Source: Allomuricauda sp.
GTDB taxonomy: Bacteria > Bacteroidota > Bacteroidia > Flavobacteriales > Flavobacteriaceae
Direction of reading: 5' to 3'
Assembly: GCA_028284725.1 (NCBI GenBank)
Contig: JANQRD010000223.1
Coordinates: forward strand, 1 to 36,690
Length of the DNA stretch: 36,690 nucleotides
The notes under the pieces were generated by a model. That model ran no database searches. It saw only the letters and a list, made by a program, of their open reading frames with translations, and was not told the origin of the DNA. The translations under genes were made by a program, and so were the position numbers. This document shows positions 18,746 through 27,661 of the stretch, one piece after another (the first letter of the stretch is position 1; each line of letters begins with the position of its first letter).

Positions 18746-21574
18746 TTAAAATTTATATTTAAGGGTTAGCCCAACGTTAACCCCAAGGTTATACTCTCGT
18801 ATTACAATATCTCCCAAATCTGTTCCTTCACGTATAAATGAGATATCCGGATCTAAAATGTTCCTAGCTGTTAGATTGGCTTCGAAATGCTCTCCGAAGG
18901 AATTTTGCCAAACAAAATTCAAAGTAGGTACTGCTTTTTCCACAATGTTCCCCAAGCTACCCGCACCCAACGAGAAAATACGGTCGGAGAAATAGGAGAA
19001 AGCAACAGTGGCCTTAGGCTTATAGTTTCCAAAGTTGGTAGGGCTATAATTAAGGTCAGCATTAATGATAAAAGGAGATGCGCCTTCAAGTTCATCCGAA
19101 TCTCGGTCGAAACTAGTACCAAAGGTATTCTCTTCACCTCCTGGGATGTCCCTTAGGTCCTGATCTGTATGTGTATAAGCGGCGTTGACACCTACCGATA
19201 CTACGGCATTATCTTCGGCATCTGTGTACAGATTTTTTCTTACCTCCAATTCGACACCAAAAATGTCGGCTTGTTCACCTGTTCTAAAATAACGTTGTGT
19301 ACCTGTAGCATCGGCTGCAACAACACGGTTCACCGGATCCTTTATCGTCTTGGCGAAGGCTGCAAGCGAAATAATTTCCCCTCGTTCCAGGAACCACTCA
19401 TACTTGAGGTCGTAATTATAGATTTCAGAGTACGTGGCACCAGTTCCATCCAATCCGCCAAGCAAGTCTGGGTTACCACCATATCTAATGGTTACCGCTT
19501 CATATACAAAAGGGGCTACTTCCTTGAATTCCGGGAAGGAGGCAGTTTTACTGGCACCAAACCTCAAATTGGAATTATCGTTCAATGCATAGCGCACATT
19601 TAAACTTGGAAGGAATATATTTTCATACACATTCCTGAAACCAGGATCCGCTGGGTTTATGTTAATTACGTCATACACAATATCCTGATCGAAGGTTTCA
19701 ACACGTAACCCAGGAACCAAAGTAAGCTTATCGCCAATCTCTATATCAGCTGCACCATACACACCATGAACATTCAAATTACCTTTGTAGGTGTTCTCAG
19801 GAAGCCCCGGACGATTTCGATTACCAATGTCATTGTTGATGGGATTTAGCACAATAAGATCCCATAACCCTTCACCTCGAGGAATGTTGATGTTGCTTAC
19901 ATCGAAAATAGCATTGAAATTGTTCAAGTCCGTGATTGGGGTATTGTCCCTATCCTGGATTTCATATCCATAACGAATACTGTTGAACCTTCTTTCTTTC
20001 CTTCTTCCGTTATAGCCAAAGTTCAATTTTACTTTTTCAGACAGTTGATGTCCTAGATGTATGAAGCTGTTCAATTCATCATCTTCGATACTCTGCCAAA
20101 AGCGTTGGTTGTCAAAAGGAATATTAATGTAAAATACCGGATTGGTCGCTGGATCATTGTCCAGAGACAATTGGTAATTTTCAAGGGTTATCCTTTTTCG
20201 GTCCGGCTCATCAGAAAACACCTTGTTAAAACCGACGCCCCAATCCATATCCCATTTTTCATCAAAGATGTGTTGTCCAGTCAATTGATTTACGAAAATC
20301 ATGTCTTGGTTAAACTGTACGTTCTGAACGAAGAAACCCTCATCTGTGGTAATCAATGCGTCGCGGTTGGTACCTTGCCCATTAATGCCGTAGAAACCTA
20401 CAGCATCGGTTGAACTATTTATGAACAACGAACTGAACTTCACCTTGTGCTCATCATTTATGCGGTAGAGTACGTTTCCAAGTGCGGTTGTGTTGGTTTT
20501 GTAAGCAAATTCACGTACGTTGGGGAAATCTACCTTCAATACATTGGTGAAATCTCTTGCCGGTCCTTCCCAAATCTCGTAGCCATTATTAAAGCTGGCC
20601 GCTCCAAAGAAACTTAACCTTGATTTGTCATTGTTGAAATTGAAGGAATATCCTCCTTCCATTGCCGCGGAAAGATTGATGGGACTCCATGCATCCTGCG
20701 GATCTACACCGTGCGACAGAATAACCGCAAAAGGGTCATTGTCGTACCTATTATAGAATCCAAAATCACTAGGCCCCTCACTTCTTACAAAATCCTCACC
20801 AGAGGCATTGGTGTTGAGTCCAGATCCCAAAGAAACTTCAAAGTATCCGCCTCCCGTATATTCTTTCGAATCGATATTTACGTTACCTGCAGCATAATCT
20901 CCAAAGAAAGTGGAATTGTAAGCTTTGCTAACGGCAACATTTTCTATAATGCTTGACGCGAACAAATCGAGATTGATATTCTTTTTGTTAACATCATTGG
21001 AGGGAAGGGACAATCCGTTCATGGTGGTGTTCTGGTAGCGATCCCCAAGCCCTCTTACATATACGTTGCTGGATCCTTGTTGTTTGGATATCCCGGAGAT
21101 TTGTGCTACCGCGGCGGCGGCATCATCAATTCCCTTGAGGGTCAATGCCTCCGCGCTGATCGCTTCCTGGATCACCAAGGCGTTCTTCTGTTGAAGTAAC
21201 AGGGCTACTTCCGAGTCTTTCCGTGCTGTGGTGGTCACTACCACCTCGTCTAAACCCACGCTGCTCGCCCCCAACCCTGCGTTTATTTCGGTGACTTTTC
21301 CTGGCTCAACAACCACATTTGGCACTTCCAAGGTCTCATAGCCCAAAAAGCTGATGACAAGGGAATATGTTCCTGGTTCAACATTTTCGATTGCAAACAA
21401 CCCATCAAAATCAGAGGTGGTTCCAATAGTGGTACCCTTGATTAATACGTTTGCGAAGGGAAGTGGGTCATCGTTAAGTTCTTTGTCCGTCAATTTACCT
21501 ACAATTGTTCCGTTTTCTTGGGCGAAACCGGTAAAAGTGAGCAGGGAAAAGATAAATATCAGATAAGTTTTCAT
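18746..21574 (-). CDS. TonB-dependent outer membrane receptor with N-terminal carboxypeptidase-regulatory-like domain
   Basis: 'GTIVGKLTDKELNDDPLPFANVLIKGTTIGTTSDFDGLFAIENVEPGTYSLVISFLGYET', plug 'SNVYVRGLGDRYQNTTMNGLSLPS', C-terminal 'LKYKF'. Confidence 0.93.
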   Translation of the reverse strand: MKTYLIFIFSLLTFTGFAQENGTIVGKLTDKELNDDPLPFANVLIKGTTIGTTSDFDGLFAIENVEPGTYSLVISFLGYETLEVPNVVVEPGKVTEINAGLGASSVGLDEVVVTTTARKDSEVALLLQQKNALVIQEAISAEALTLKGIDDAAAAVAQISGISKQQGSSNVYVRGLGDRYQNTTMNGLSLPSNDVNKKNINLDLFASSIIENVAVSKAYNSTFFGDYAAGNVNIDSKEYTGGGYFEVSLGSGLNTNASGEDFVRSEGPSDFGFYNRYDNDPFAVILSHGVDPQDAWSPINLSAAMEGGYSFNFNNDKSRLSFFGAASFNNGYEIWEGPARDFTNVLKVDFPNVREFAYKTNTTALGNVLYRINDEHKVKFSSLFINSSTDAVGFYGINGQGTNRDALITTDEGFFVQNVQFNQDMIFVNQLTGQHIFDEKWDMDWGVGFNKVFSDEPDRKRITLENYQLSLDNDPATNPVFYINIPFDNQRFWQSIEDDELNSFIHLGHQLSEKVKLNFGYNGRRKERRFNSIRYGYEIQDRDNTPITDLNNFNAIFDVSNINIPRGEGLWDLIVLNPINNDIGNRNRPGLPENTYKGNLNVHGVYGAADIEIGDKLTLVPGLRVETFDQDIVYDVININPADPGFRNVYENIFLPSLNVRYALNDNSNLRFGASKTASFPEFKEVAPFVYEAVTIRYGGNPDLLGGLDGTGATYSEIYNYDLKYEWFLERGEIISLAAFAKTIKDPVNRVVAADATGTQRYFRTGEQADIFGVELEVRKNLYTDAEDNAVVSVGVNAAYTHTDQDLRDIPGGEENTFGTSFDRDSDELEGASPFIINADLNYSPTNFGNYKPKATVAFSYFSDRIFSLGAGSLGNIVEKAVPTLNFVWQNSFGEHFEANLTARNILDPDISFIREGTDLGDIVIREYNLGVNVGLTLKYKF

Positions 21575-21622
21575 TTGGCGTTCCATTGGATTTAGAATTC
21601 GCAGGCAAAGAACGCGATGGGT

Positions 21623-21688
21623 TGTAAAAGCGATGTTAGGCGTTTGTTAAGAGTTTATTTGAGAACTGTTACAATAATGTTATGACAT
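21623..21688 (+). promoter_or_regulatory. 11-bp-phased TGTTA array, candidate multi-unit Pho box
   Basis: TGTAA at 21623, TGTTA at 21634 and 21645, TATTT at 21656, TGTTA at 21667 and 21678, all in exact 11-bp register. Confidence 0.6.
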
Positions 21689-21729
21689 TAAATGAATGTT
21701 AAGCATTTATGCTGTTTTGGTATTATCTT

Positions 21730-21737
21730 TACATTTG
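21730..21737 (+). promoter_or_regulatory. Putative -7 element (TACATTTG) of the response regulator gene
   Basis: Exact TAnnTTTG match 27 bp upstream of ATG 21765. Confidence 0.5.
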
Positions 21738-21764
21738 GGCGATCAACATAAAAAATACCATCCC

Positions 21765-22451
21765 ATGAAAACTAAGGACATTAAGATTCTTCTTGTTGAT
21801 GATGAACCTGACATTTTGGAAATTGTAAGCTATAATCTTTCTTCTGAGGGTTATGAAGTTTTTACGGCCAAGAACGGAGTGGAGGCCATCGCCAAAGCGA
21901 AAAAAAAGAATCCCCATCTTATTATTTTGGATGTGATGATGCCCGAAATGGACGGTATCGAGGCCTGTGAAGTAATCCGGAAAACCCCAGGATTGGAAAA
22001 CACCATTATCACCTTCCTTACCGCACGTGGCGAGGACTATTCCCAAGTGGCCGGGTTCGATGCAGGAGCCGATGACTATATCACCAAGCCCATTAAACCG
22101 AAGGTTTTAGTGAGCAAGGTTAAGGCGTTGCTCCGAAGGTTGAAAGAGGAAAAAGCCGATGTTGAAGATATTGTAAAGGTGGGCAACATTGTAATCAATA
22201 GGGAAGAATACAAAATCGTCAATGATGGGAAGGAAATTGTACTTCCACGAAAAGAATTTGAACTACTTTCTTTATTGACTTCCAAACCCAGCAAAGTGTT
22301 TAAACGGGAAGTGATTTTGGACAAGGTTTGGGGTAATGAAGTTGTGGTCGGCGGCCGAACCATCGATGTCCATATTAGGAAACTACGCGAAAAAATTGGT
22401 GATCATCACTTTAAAACCGTCAAGGGCGTAGGGTATAAGTTCGTCCTGTAA
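21765..22451 (+). CDS. PhoB/OmpR-type response regulator
   Basis: 'KILLVDDEPDILEIV', 'PHLIILDVMMPEMDGIEAC', C-terminal winged helix 'GGRTIDVHIRKLREKIGDHHFKTVKGVGYKF'. Confidence 0.94.
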   Translation: MKTKDIKILLVDDEPDILEIVSYNLSSEGYEVFTAKNGVEAIAKAKKKNPHLIILDVMMPEMDGIEACEVIRKTPGLENTIITFLTARGEDYSQVAGFDAGADDYITKPIKPKVLVSKVKALLRRLKEEKADVEDIVKVGNIVINREEYKIVNDGKEIVLPRKEFELLSLLTSKPSKVFKREVILDKVWGNEVVVGGRTIDVHIRKLREKIGDHHFKTVKGVGYKFVL

Positions 22452-23506
22452 TGGCCATAAAACTAAGGAAATCCTACAAATTTGCCTTAAGGTCATCTTT
22501 ACTGATCACCACTTTTCTTACTGGTTTGTTTTCGACCTTTCTGCTGTATAAAGGTCAGATGGACTGGCTTTTCACGTTGCTGTTCGCGATACTCTGTTTC
22601 GGGGCTGCATTTTTGGTCATTCAGATTCGCGTGGAGCGATTTATCTACAGAAGGGTCAAAAAGATTTATGATGATGTGTCTCTTTTAGAATCTTCAACCT
22701 TTTCCTCCAAACCCGTCACCACGGATATGAAAACCCTGACACAGGAAATCGAAAAGTTTGCCGAGGGGAAGAAAATCGAAATAGATACCTTAAAAATCCG
22801 GGAGGAATATCGCAAGGATTTCTTGGGAAATGTATCGCACGAACTCAAAACGCCCCTTTTTACGGTGCAAGGCTACATTCTCACCTTGCTTGATGGCGCC
22901 ATGAACGACAAAAAGATTCGTGAAAAATACCTGAACAGAGCGAACAAAGGAGTTGAGCGTTTGATTTATATTGTTCGTGATCTGGATTTGATCACCAAAC
23001 TCGAAGTCGGTGGATTGAAACTGGAGCGCGAAGATTTCGACATTATCGAGTTGATTGGAAACGTGTTCGAACTTCTGGAGATGAGAGCGGCCGAAAAGGA
23101 AATTACCCTTACGTTCGATATGGAATATGAAAACCCCATTTATGTGAATGCGGATCGCGAGAAAATACAGCAAGTGGTCAGCAATCTTCTGGTGAATGCC
23201 ATTAAATACGGCTCTAAAAATGGAACCACGGAGGTCAGTGTGGAAAATCTTATCAAAAACAAAGTGATCATACGGGTGACTGATAACGGGGAAGGTATTC
23301 CCAAGCAGCATATTCCCAGATTATTTGAACGTTTTTATCGAGTGGATCAAAGTGGAAGCCGCAAAGAAGGTGGTTCGGGTCTTGGCCTGTCCATTGTGAA
23401 ACACATCATCGAGGCGCACGATGAAAAAATCTACGTGGAAAGTGAGGAGGATGTAGGCTCCGAATTCTCCTTCACCTTGGAGAAAGCCTCAAAAAGTGCT
23501 TCATAA
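22451..23506 (+). CDS. PhoR-like sensor histidine kinase
   Basis: Two TM helices, 'GNVSHELKTPLFTVQGYI' H-box, 'VSNLLVNAIKYG' N-box, 'GGSGLGLSIVKHIIEAH' G-box. Confidence 0.94.
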   Translation: MAIKLRKSYKFALRSSLLITTFLTGLFSTFLLYKGQMDWLFTLLFAILCFGAAFLVIQIRVERFIYRRVKKIYDDVSLLESSTFSSKPVTTDMKTLTQEIEKFAEGKKIEIDTLKIREEYRKDFLGNVSHELKTPLFTVQGYILTLLDGAMNDKKIREKYLNRANKGVERLIYIVRDLDLITKLEVGGLKLEREDFDIIELIGNVFELLEMRAAEKEITLTFDMEYENPIYVNADREKIQQVVSNLLVNAIKYGSKNGTTEVSVENLIKNKVIIRVTDNGEGIPKQHIPRLFERFYRVDQSGSRKEGGSGLGLSIVKHIIEAHDEKIYVESEEDVGSEFSFTLEKASKSAS

Positions 23507-24543
23507 TCGATTTTGGAATCAAATTGGGTCAACCCTTCGAAGGATTCAATGCGGTTAAGGTTTTCCAGGGTAAAATCATCTTGTTTCGCATAGGGAATCA
23601 ATCCTTGTTTTTGTAGACGCTTTGCCAAATATTCTTGTTCGTATTGTCCTGGGGTGGGGATAAAGAAGGCCTTTTTTTCAAGCTTTGCCAAATCCATTAC
23701 CGTGGTATAGCCCGATCGGCACAACACCTTAGCACTTTGGTTCAAAGCTTTCTGCAGTTCTTGCGATTGCATAAAATTAACTAGAGTGATACTCCCTTCC
23801 TGTATTTCTATTTCCGTTTTGGTCTGCTCCTCCTCAATTTTCCCTTTAATAAAAAGCACATTGCCCTTAAAAAGTTGAAGCTCCTCCAAAAGCTTTTCTT
23901 CCAGCAATGTTCGTTGTGGCTCAGGGCCAGAGATGAGCACCATCAGATCATATACTTCAGGAACATCCATTTTTTCAAATCGGCTTAAGGGGCCCAAATA
24001 TTTTATGTTGATGCTGGACTTTTTCAAATGACCCAGTTTTCCAGTAAGGTTAGGTTTCCCGTCAACATCGGGGACCCAACATGCCGTAAATTTTTTAATG
24101 ATTTTTTGGTGCGCTTTCGAACTCATCCACGTCGTATTTCCAGAAAGTACATTCAGCTGGTGTGTTATAAAAACACACGGCACCTTTTTGTAAAAGACCC
24201 CAAGTCTGTTATCGGAGATGATTCCATCCAATTCATGTTCTTTGACCAGTTGCTTTACGGCTTTTTTTTCTTTCGCCATTGCCTTTAGCACTTTGGGAGA
24301 ATCCCATATCATTTTTATTTTGAAATTCTTTCCTTTTTCCGCATAGGTGATTTTGTAAGAAGGCAATTCAAAGGAAGGCAGATTCGGAAATTCTTTCTGC
24401 AAAAGCGCAAGCGCAACCCCATCTGAGGCAATAAAGGGTTGGTGCCCGTGAGCTAAAAGGGCATTGATAATGGGGATACATCGCGTGGCATGTCCGAGTC
24501 CCCAATTAAGGGGTGCGACCAAGATGCGTTTCGAATTTTGCAT
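23431..24543 (-). CDS. MurG-like / family 28 C-terminal glycosyltransferase
   Basis: 'ILVAPLNWGLGHATRCIPIINALLAHGHQPFIASDG', 'VLCRSGYTTVMDLAKLEKKAFFIPTPGQYEQEYLAKRL'. Confidence 0.87.
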   Translation of the reverse strand: MQNSKRILVAPLNWGLGHATRCIPIINALLAHGHQPFIASDGVALALLQKEFPNLPSFELPSYKITYAEKGKNFKIKMIWDSPKVLKAMAKEKKAVKQLVKEHELDGIISDNRLGVFYKKVPCVFITHQLNVLSGNTTWMSSKAHQKIIKKFTACWVPDVDGKPNLTGKLGHLKKSSINIKYLGPLSRFEKMDVPEVYDLMVLISGPEPQRTLLEEKLLEELQLFKGNVLFIKGKIEEEQTKTEIEIQEGSITLVNFMQSQELQKALNQSAKVLCRSGYTTVMDLAKLEKKAFFIPTPGQYEQEYLAKRLQKQGLIPYAKQDDFTLENLNRIESFEGLTQFDSKIDYEALFEAFSKVKENSEPTSSSLST

Positions 24544-24626
24544 AACTACAAAAAAACAAAACCAAGATTGCTTTTGGATTTCCTTAGCTTTGCCAAAACA
24601 TTAAATTTTGCCAATTCGAACAGCCA

Positions 24627-25301
24627 GTGGGGAGCAAAAACAAACTAAAACGCTTTAAAGAAAATGAGACTTTCTCAAATGTCATTCAACCCACTCGGGA
24701 GGAGATTTTGGATGGGTTCGAATGGAAAGGAAACTGGACATCCTTTTTCAAAAATACAAAACCGATTGTGCTGGAATTGGGCTGTGGCAAAGGCGAATAT
24801 ACGGTAGGACTTGCGCAAAAGAATCCCAACAAAAATTACATCGGCATTGACATTAAGGGCGCACGGTTTTGGCGAGGGGCCAAAACGGCTTTGGAGCAGA
24901 ACTTCAACAATGTTGCTTTTCTGCGCACCCAAATCGAATTGATCGATCATCTTTTTGGTGAAAATGAAGTGGATGAGATTTGGATTACTTTCCCCGACCC
25001 CCAAATCAAATACAAGCGTACCAAACACCGTTTGACCAATCCCATATTTCTCAAAAAATATCAGCATATTTTAAAATCCGAAGGCGTGGTCAATCTTAAG
25101 ACCGACAGTGAGTTTATGCATGGCTATACCCTGGGGCTTTTGCAGGGTTTGGGCTACGAAATTTTATATGCAAACCACGATGTATACCGGAACGAAGGCA
25201 GCCCCTCCGATGTCCTCGAAATACAGACCTTTTATGAAAATCAGTATCTTGACGAAGGAAAACCTATTACCTACATTCAGTTTAGGATAACCGACCAATG
25301 A
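24627..25301 (+). CDS. trmB: tRNA (guanine-N7-)-methyltransferase (GTG start)
   Basis: 'VLELGCGKGEYTVGLAQKNPNKNYIGIDIKGARFWRGAKTA', 'IWITFPDPQIKYKRTKHRLTNPIFL'. Confidence 0.93.
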   Translation: MGSKNKLKRFKENETFSNVIQPTREEILDGFEWKGNWTSFFKNTKPIVLELGCGKGEYTVGLAQKNPNKNYIGIDIKGARFWRGAKTALEQNFNNVAFLRTQIELIDHLFGENEVDEIWITFPDPQIKYKRTKHRLTNPIFLKKYQHILKSEGVVNLKTDSEFMHGYTLGLLQGLGYEILYANHDVYRNEGSPSDVLEIQTFYENQYLDEGKPITYIQFRITDQ

Positions 25302-25927
25302 CGCATATACTAATACTCTTTTTTGCCACATTTTCAGCAGCTTTTATGGCAACCGTTCCTCCCGGATTGCTCAATATGAATGCGGCCAAGACCAGTGTGG
25401 AAAAGGGAAAATTGAATGGGGTGATTTTTAGTTTTGGGGTGTCCTCCATGATTATGGCTCAGGCCTACGTCGCGGTGATGATCTCGAAATTTTTGTATCG
25501 GAATCCTGAGGTGATTGATCTCTTACTAAAGATTGCCTTGGGAGTATTTGCTTTTTTTGCAGTGTATTTTTTTATCACGGCAAAACGAAAGAAAGCGGAA
25601 AAAATAAAGGTAGCACGACCTAGTAAAAAGAACAGTTTTTTCAAAGGGATGGGCCTGGCGGCGGTAAACCTGTTGACCATACCGTACTATAGTGGTTTGA
25701 ATGCCATGTGGAACGAGGCAGGATGGATCAAATTTGAGCTGAACGATACCATCACTTTTGTATTGGCAGCCGGCATGGGAACGTTCTCTGTGCTATACCT
25801 GTACACATTTTATTTCAATAAGCTGGAGACCAAGACAAATCGATTTTCAAAAAACTCCAACTATATTTTAAGCGCGTTAATGCTGATTTTGTTGATCATT
25901 ACCTTGATTCGAATCCTGTATCGTTAA
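25298..25927 (+). CDS. LysE family translocator
   Basis: 'FMATVPPGLLNMNAAKTSVEKGKLNGVIFSFGVS', multi-TM. Confidence 0.82.
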   Translation: MTHILILFFATFSAAFMATVPPGLLNMNAAKTSVEKGKLNGVIFSFGVSSMIMAQAYVAVMISKFLYRNPEVIDLLLKIALGVFAFFAVYFFITAKRKKAEKIKVARPSKKNSFFKGMGLAAVNLLTIPYYSGLNAMWNEAGWIKFELNDTITFVLAAGMGTFSVLYLYTFYFNKLETKTNRFSKNSNYILSALMLILLIITLIRILYR

Positions 25928-25928
25928 T

Positions 25929-26255
25929 ATGGAAGAGCAAAACTTTTTCGATAAGGTCTATGAAGTGGCCAAACAAATTCCTTATGGCAGGGTGACCTCT
26001 TATGGAGCGATTGCTAAATATTTGGGTGCAGCACGAAGTGCACGTATGGTTGGGTGGGCCATGAACAATTCCCTGGCAAAAGATGTACCTGCCCACCGGG
26101 TGGTCAATCGTGTTGGAGTACTCACTGGAAAACACCATTTCGATGGCACGAACCTCATGCAACAGCTTTTGGAAAACGAAGGCATCGAAGTACAGGATAA
26201 CCAAATCGTGGATTTCCAAAAACACTTTTGGGATCCAGCCAAAGAACTCCTGTAA
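25929..26255 (+). CDS. MGMT family alkyltransferase-like protein (Cys to Ala, PAHR)
   Basis: 'VYEVAKQIPYGRVTSYGAIAKYLGAARSARMVGWAMN', 'VPAHRVVNRVGVLTGKHHF'. Confidence 0.9.
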   Translation: MEEQNFFDKVYEVAKQIPYGRVTSYGAIAKYLGAARSARMVGWAMNNSLAKDVPAHRVVNRVGVLTGKHHFDGTNLMQQLLENEGIEVQDNQIVDFQKHFWDPAKELL

Positions 26256-26470
26256 GAATAGTCCTTTATGATACTATTGTATATCCCAAGTGTTACACCC
26301 AGTGTAGTAGTTATTGGTGCAAATTCGTGCCATTCGTGTCAAGCAATTGCTTTAAAGTAAAATTTAGAGCAATATTCATGAAGCACTGATTGAGGAGATG
26401 CGTATAACGCACTTCTATCCCACCATCTCCTTTTTCAATGCCCAAACTTCTAATTTTAAGGGGCAAGCCG

Positions 26471-26478
26471 TATCTTTG
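26471..26478 (+). promoter_or_regulatory. Putative -7 element (TATCTTTG) of the mrp operon
   Basis: Exact TAnnTTTG match. Confidence 0.45.
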
Positions 26479-26521
26479 TAATTTAGAATGAGTTTAAACG
26501 ACTCTGATCAAAATAGGATTC

Positions 26522-27661
26522 ATGAAGCTGAAAAAAGCAGATATACTCAAAGCCCTTGAAAAGATTTCCGCTCCTGGCGAAGGACAGAACATTGTGGAGA
26601 GCGGAGGGGTCACCAACGTTCAAGTATTTGGTGATGAGGTTGAGGTTGACGTAACCATAAAAAACCCAAGCCTACAGGCCAAGAAGAAAACCGAAGTGGA
26701 GATTTTAAAAATCATCCACCGGGAGGTGTACGAAAAGGCAAAAATCAAGGTCAATCTTACTGTAGATGCCCCGGCAAAACCTAAGGTGAACCAGATTAAG
26801 GGGAAACCCATTCCTGGCATCCAAAATATTATTGCCGTGGCTTCCGGTAAAGGGGGTGTGGGCAAGTCTACTGTAACAGCAAATTTAGCGGTGACTTTGG
26901 CCAAAATGGGCTTTAAGGTGGGATTGTTGGATACTGATATTTATGGTCCGTCCATGCCCATTATGTTCGATGTGGCGTTGGAAAAACCGTTATCGGTCAA
27001 TGTGGACGGAAAGGCCAAAATGAAACCCGTTGAAAACTACGGGGTAAAGCTGTTGTCCATTGGATTCTTTACCCAACCGAACCAAGCGGTGATTTGGAGA
27101 GGGCCCATGGCCTCAAAAGCACTGAACCAAATGATTTTTGATGCCCATTGGGGAGAGCTGGATTTCCTTTTGTTGGATTTGCCACCAGGAACAGGGGATA
27201 TTCACTTGAGCATTATGCAATCCTTGCCTGTTACAGGAGCCGTTGTAGTGAGTACACCTCAGGAAATTGCTTTGGCCGATGCCCGTAAAGGAGTTGCAAT
27301 GTTCAAGCAAGAGGCTATCAATGTTCCGGTTTTGGGGATTGTGGAGAATATGGCCTACTTCACTCCCGCTGAGCTTCCTAACAACAAATATCATATCTTT
27401 GGAAAGAATGGCGCGAAAAATCTTGCAGAAGATCTGGATGTTCCGTTTTTAGGTGAAATTCCATTGGTACAGAGCATCCGTGAGGCAGGTGATGTGGGAA
27501 GACCCGCTGCTTTGCAAACAGCCACCCCGACCGAAGAGGCGTTTGAGGAACTGACCAAGAACGTGGTACAGGAACTGGTGAGAAGAAACACCGATCTACC
27601 ACCTACCGAAGCAATAAAGATTACAACAATGGCAGGTTGTGCTGCCGTTAAAAAGAAATGA
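26522..27661 (+). CDS. Mrp/NBP35 family Fe-S carrier ATPase
   Basis: 'IIAVASGKGGVGKSTVTANLAVTLAKMGFKVGLLDTDIYGPSMP', 'LPPGTGDIHLSIMQ'. Confidence 0.95.
   Translation: MKLKKADILKALEKISAPGEGQNIVESGGVTNVQVFGDEVEVDVTIKNPSLQAKKKTEVEILKIIHREVYEKAKIKVNLTVDAPAKPKVNQIKGKPIPGIQNIIAVASGKGGVGKSTVTANLAVTLAKMGFKVGLLDTDIYGPSMPIMFDVALEKPLSVNVDGKAKMKPVENYGVKLLSIGFFTQPNQAVIWRGPMASKALNQMIFDAHWGELDFLLLDLPPGTGDIHLSIMQSLPVTGAVVVSTPQEIALADARKGVAMFKQEAINVPVLGIVENMAYFTPAELPNNKYHIFGKNGAKNLAEDLDVPFLGEIPLVQSIREAGDVGRPAALQTATPTEEAFEELTKNVVQELVRRNTDLPPTEAIKITTMAGCAAVKKK

Noticed and set aside
22790-23311. 173-aa antisense ORF in the histidine kinase
   Set aside because: Shadow of conserved H/N/G box coding; no independent evidence.
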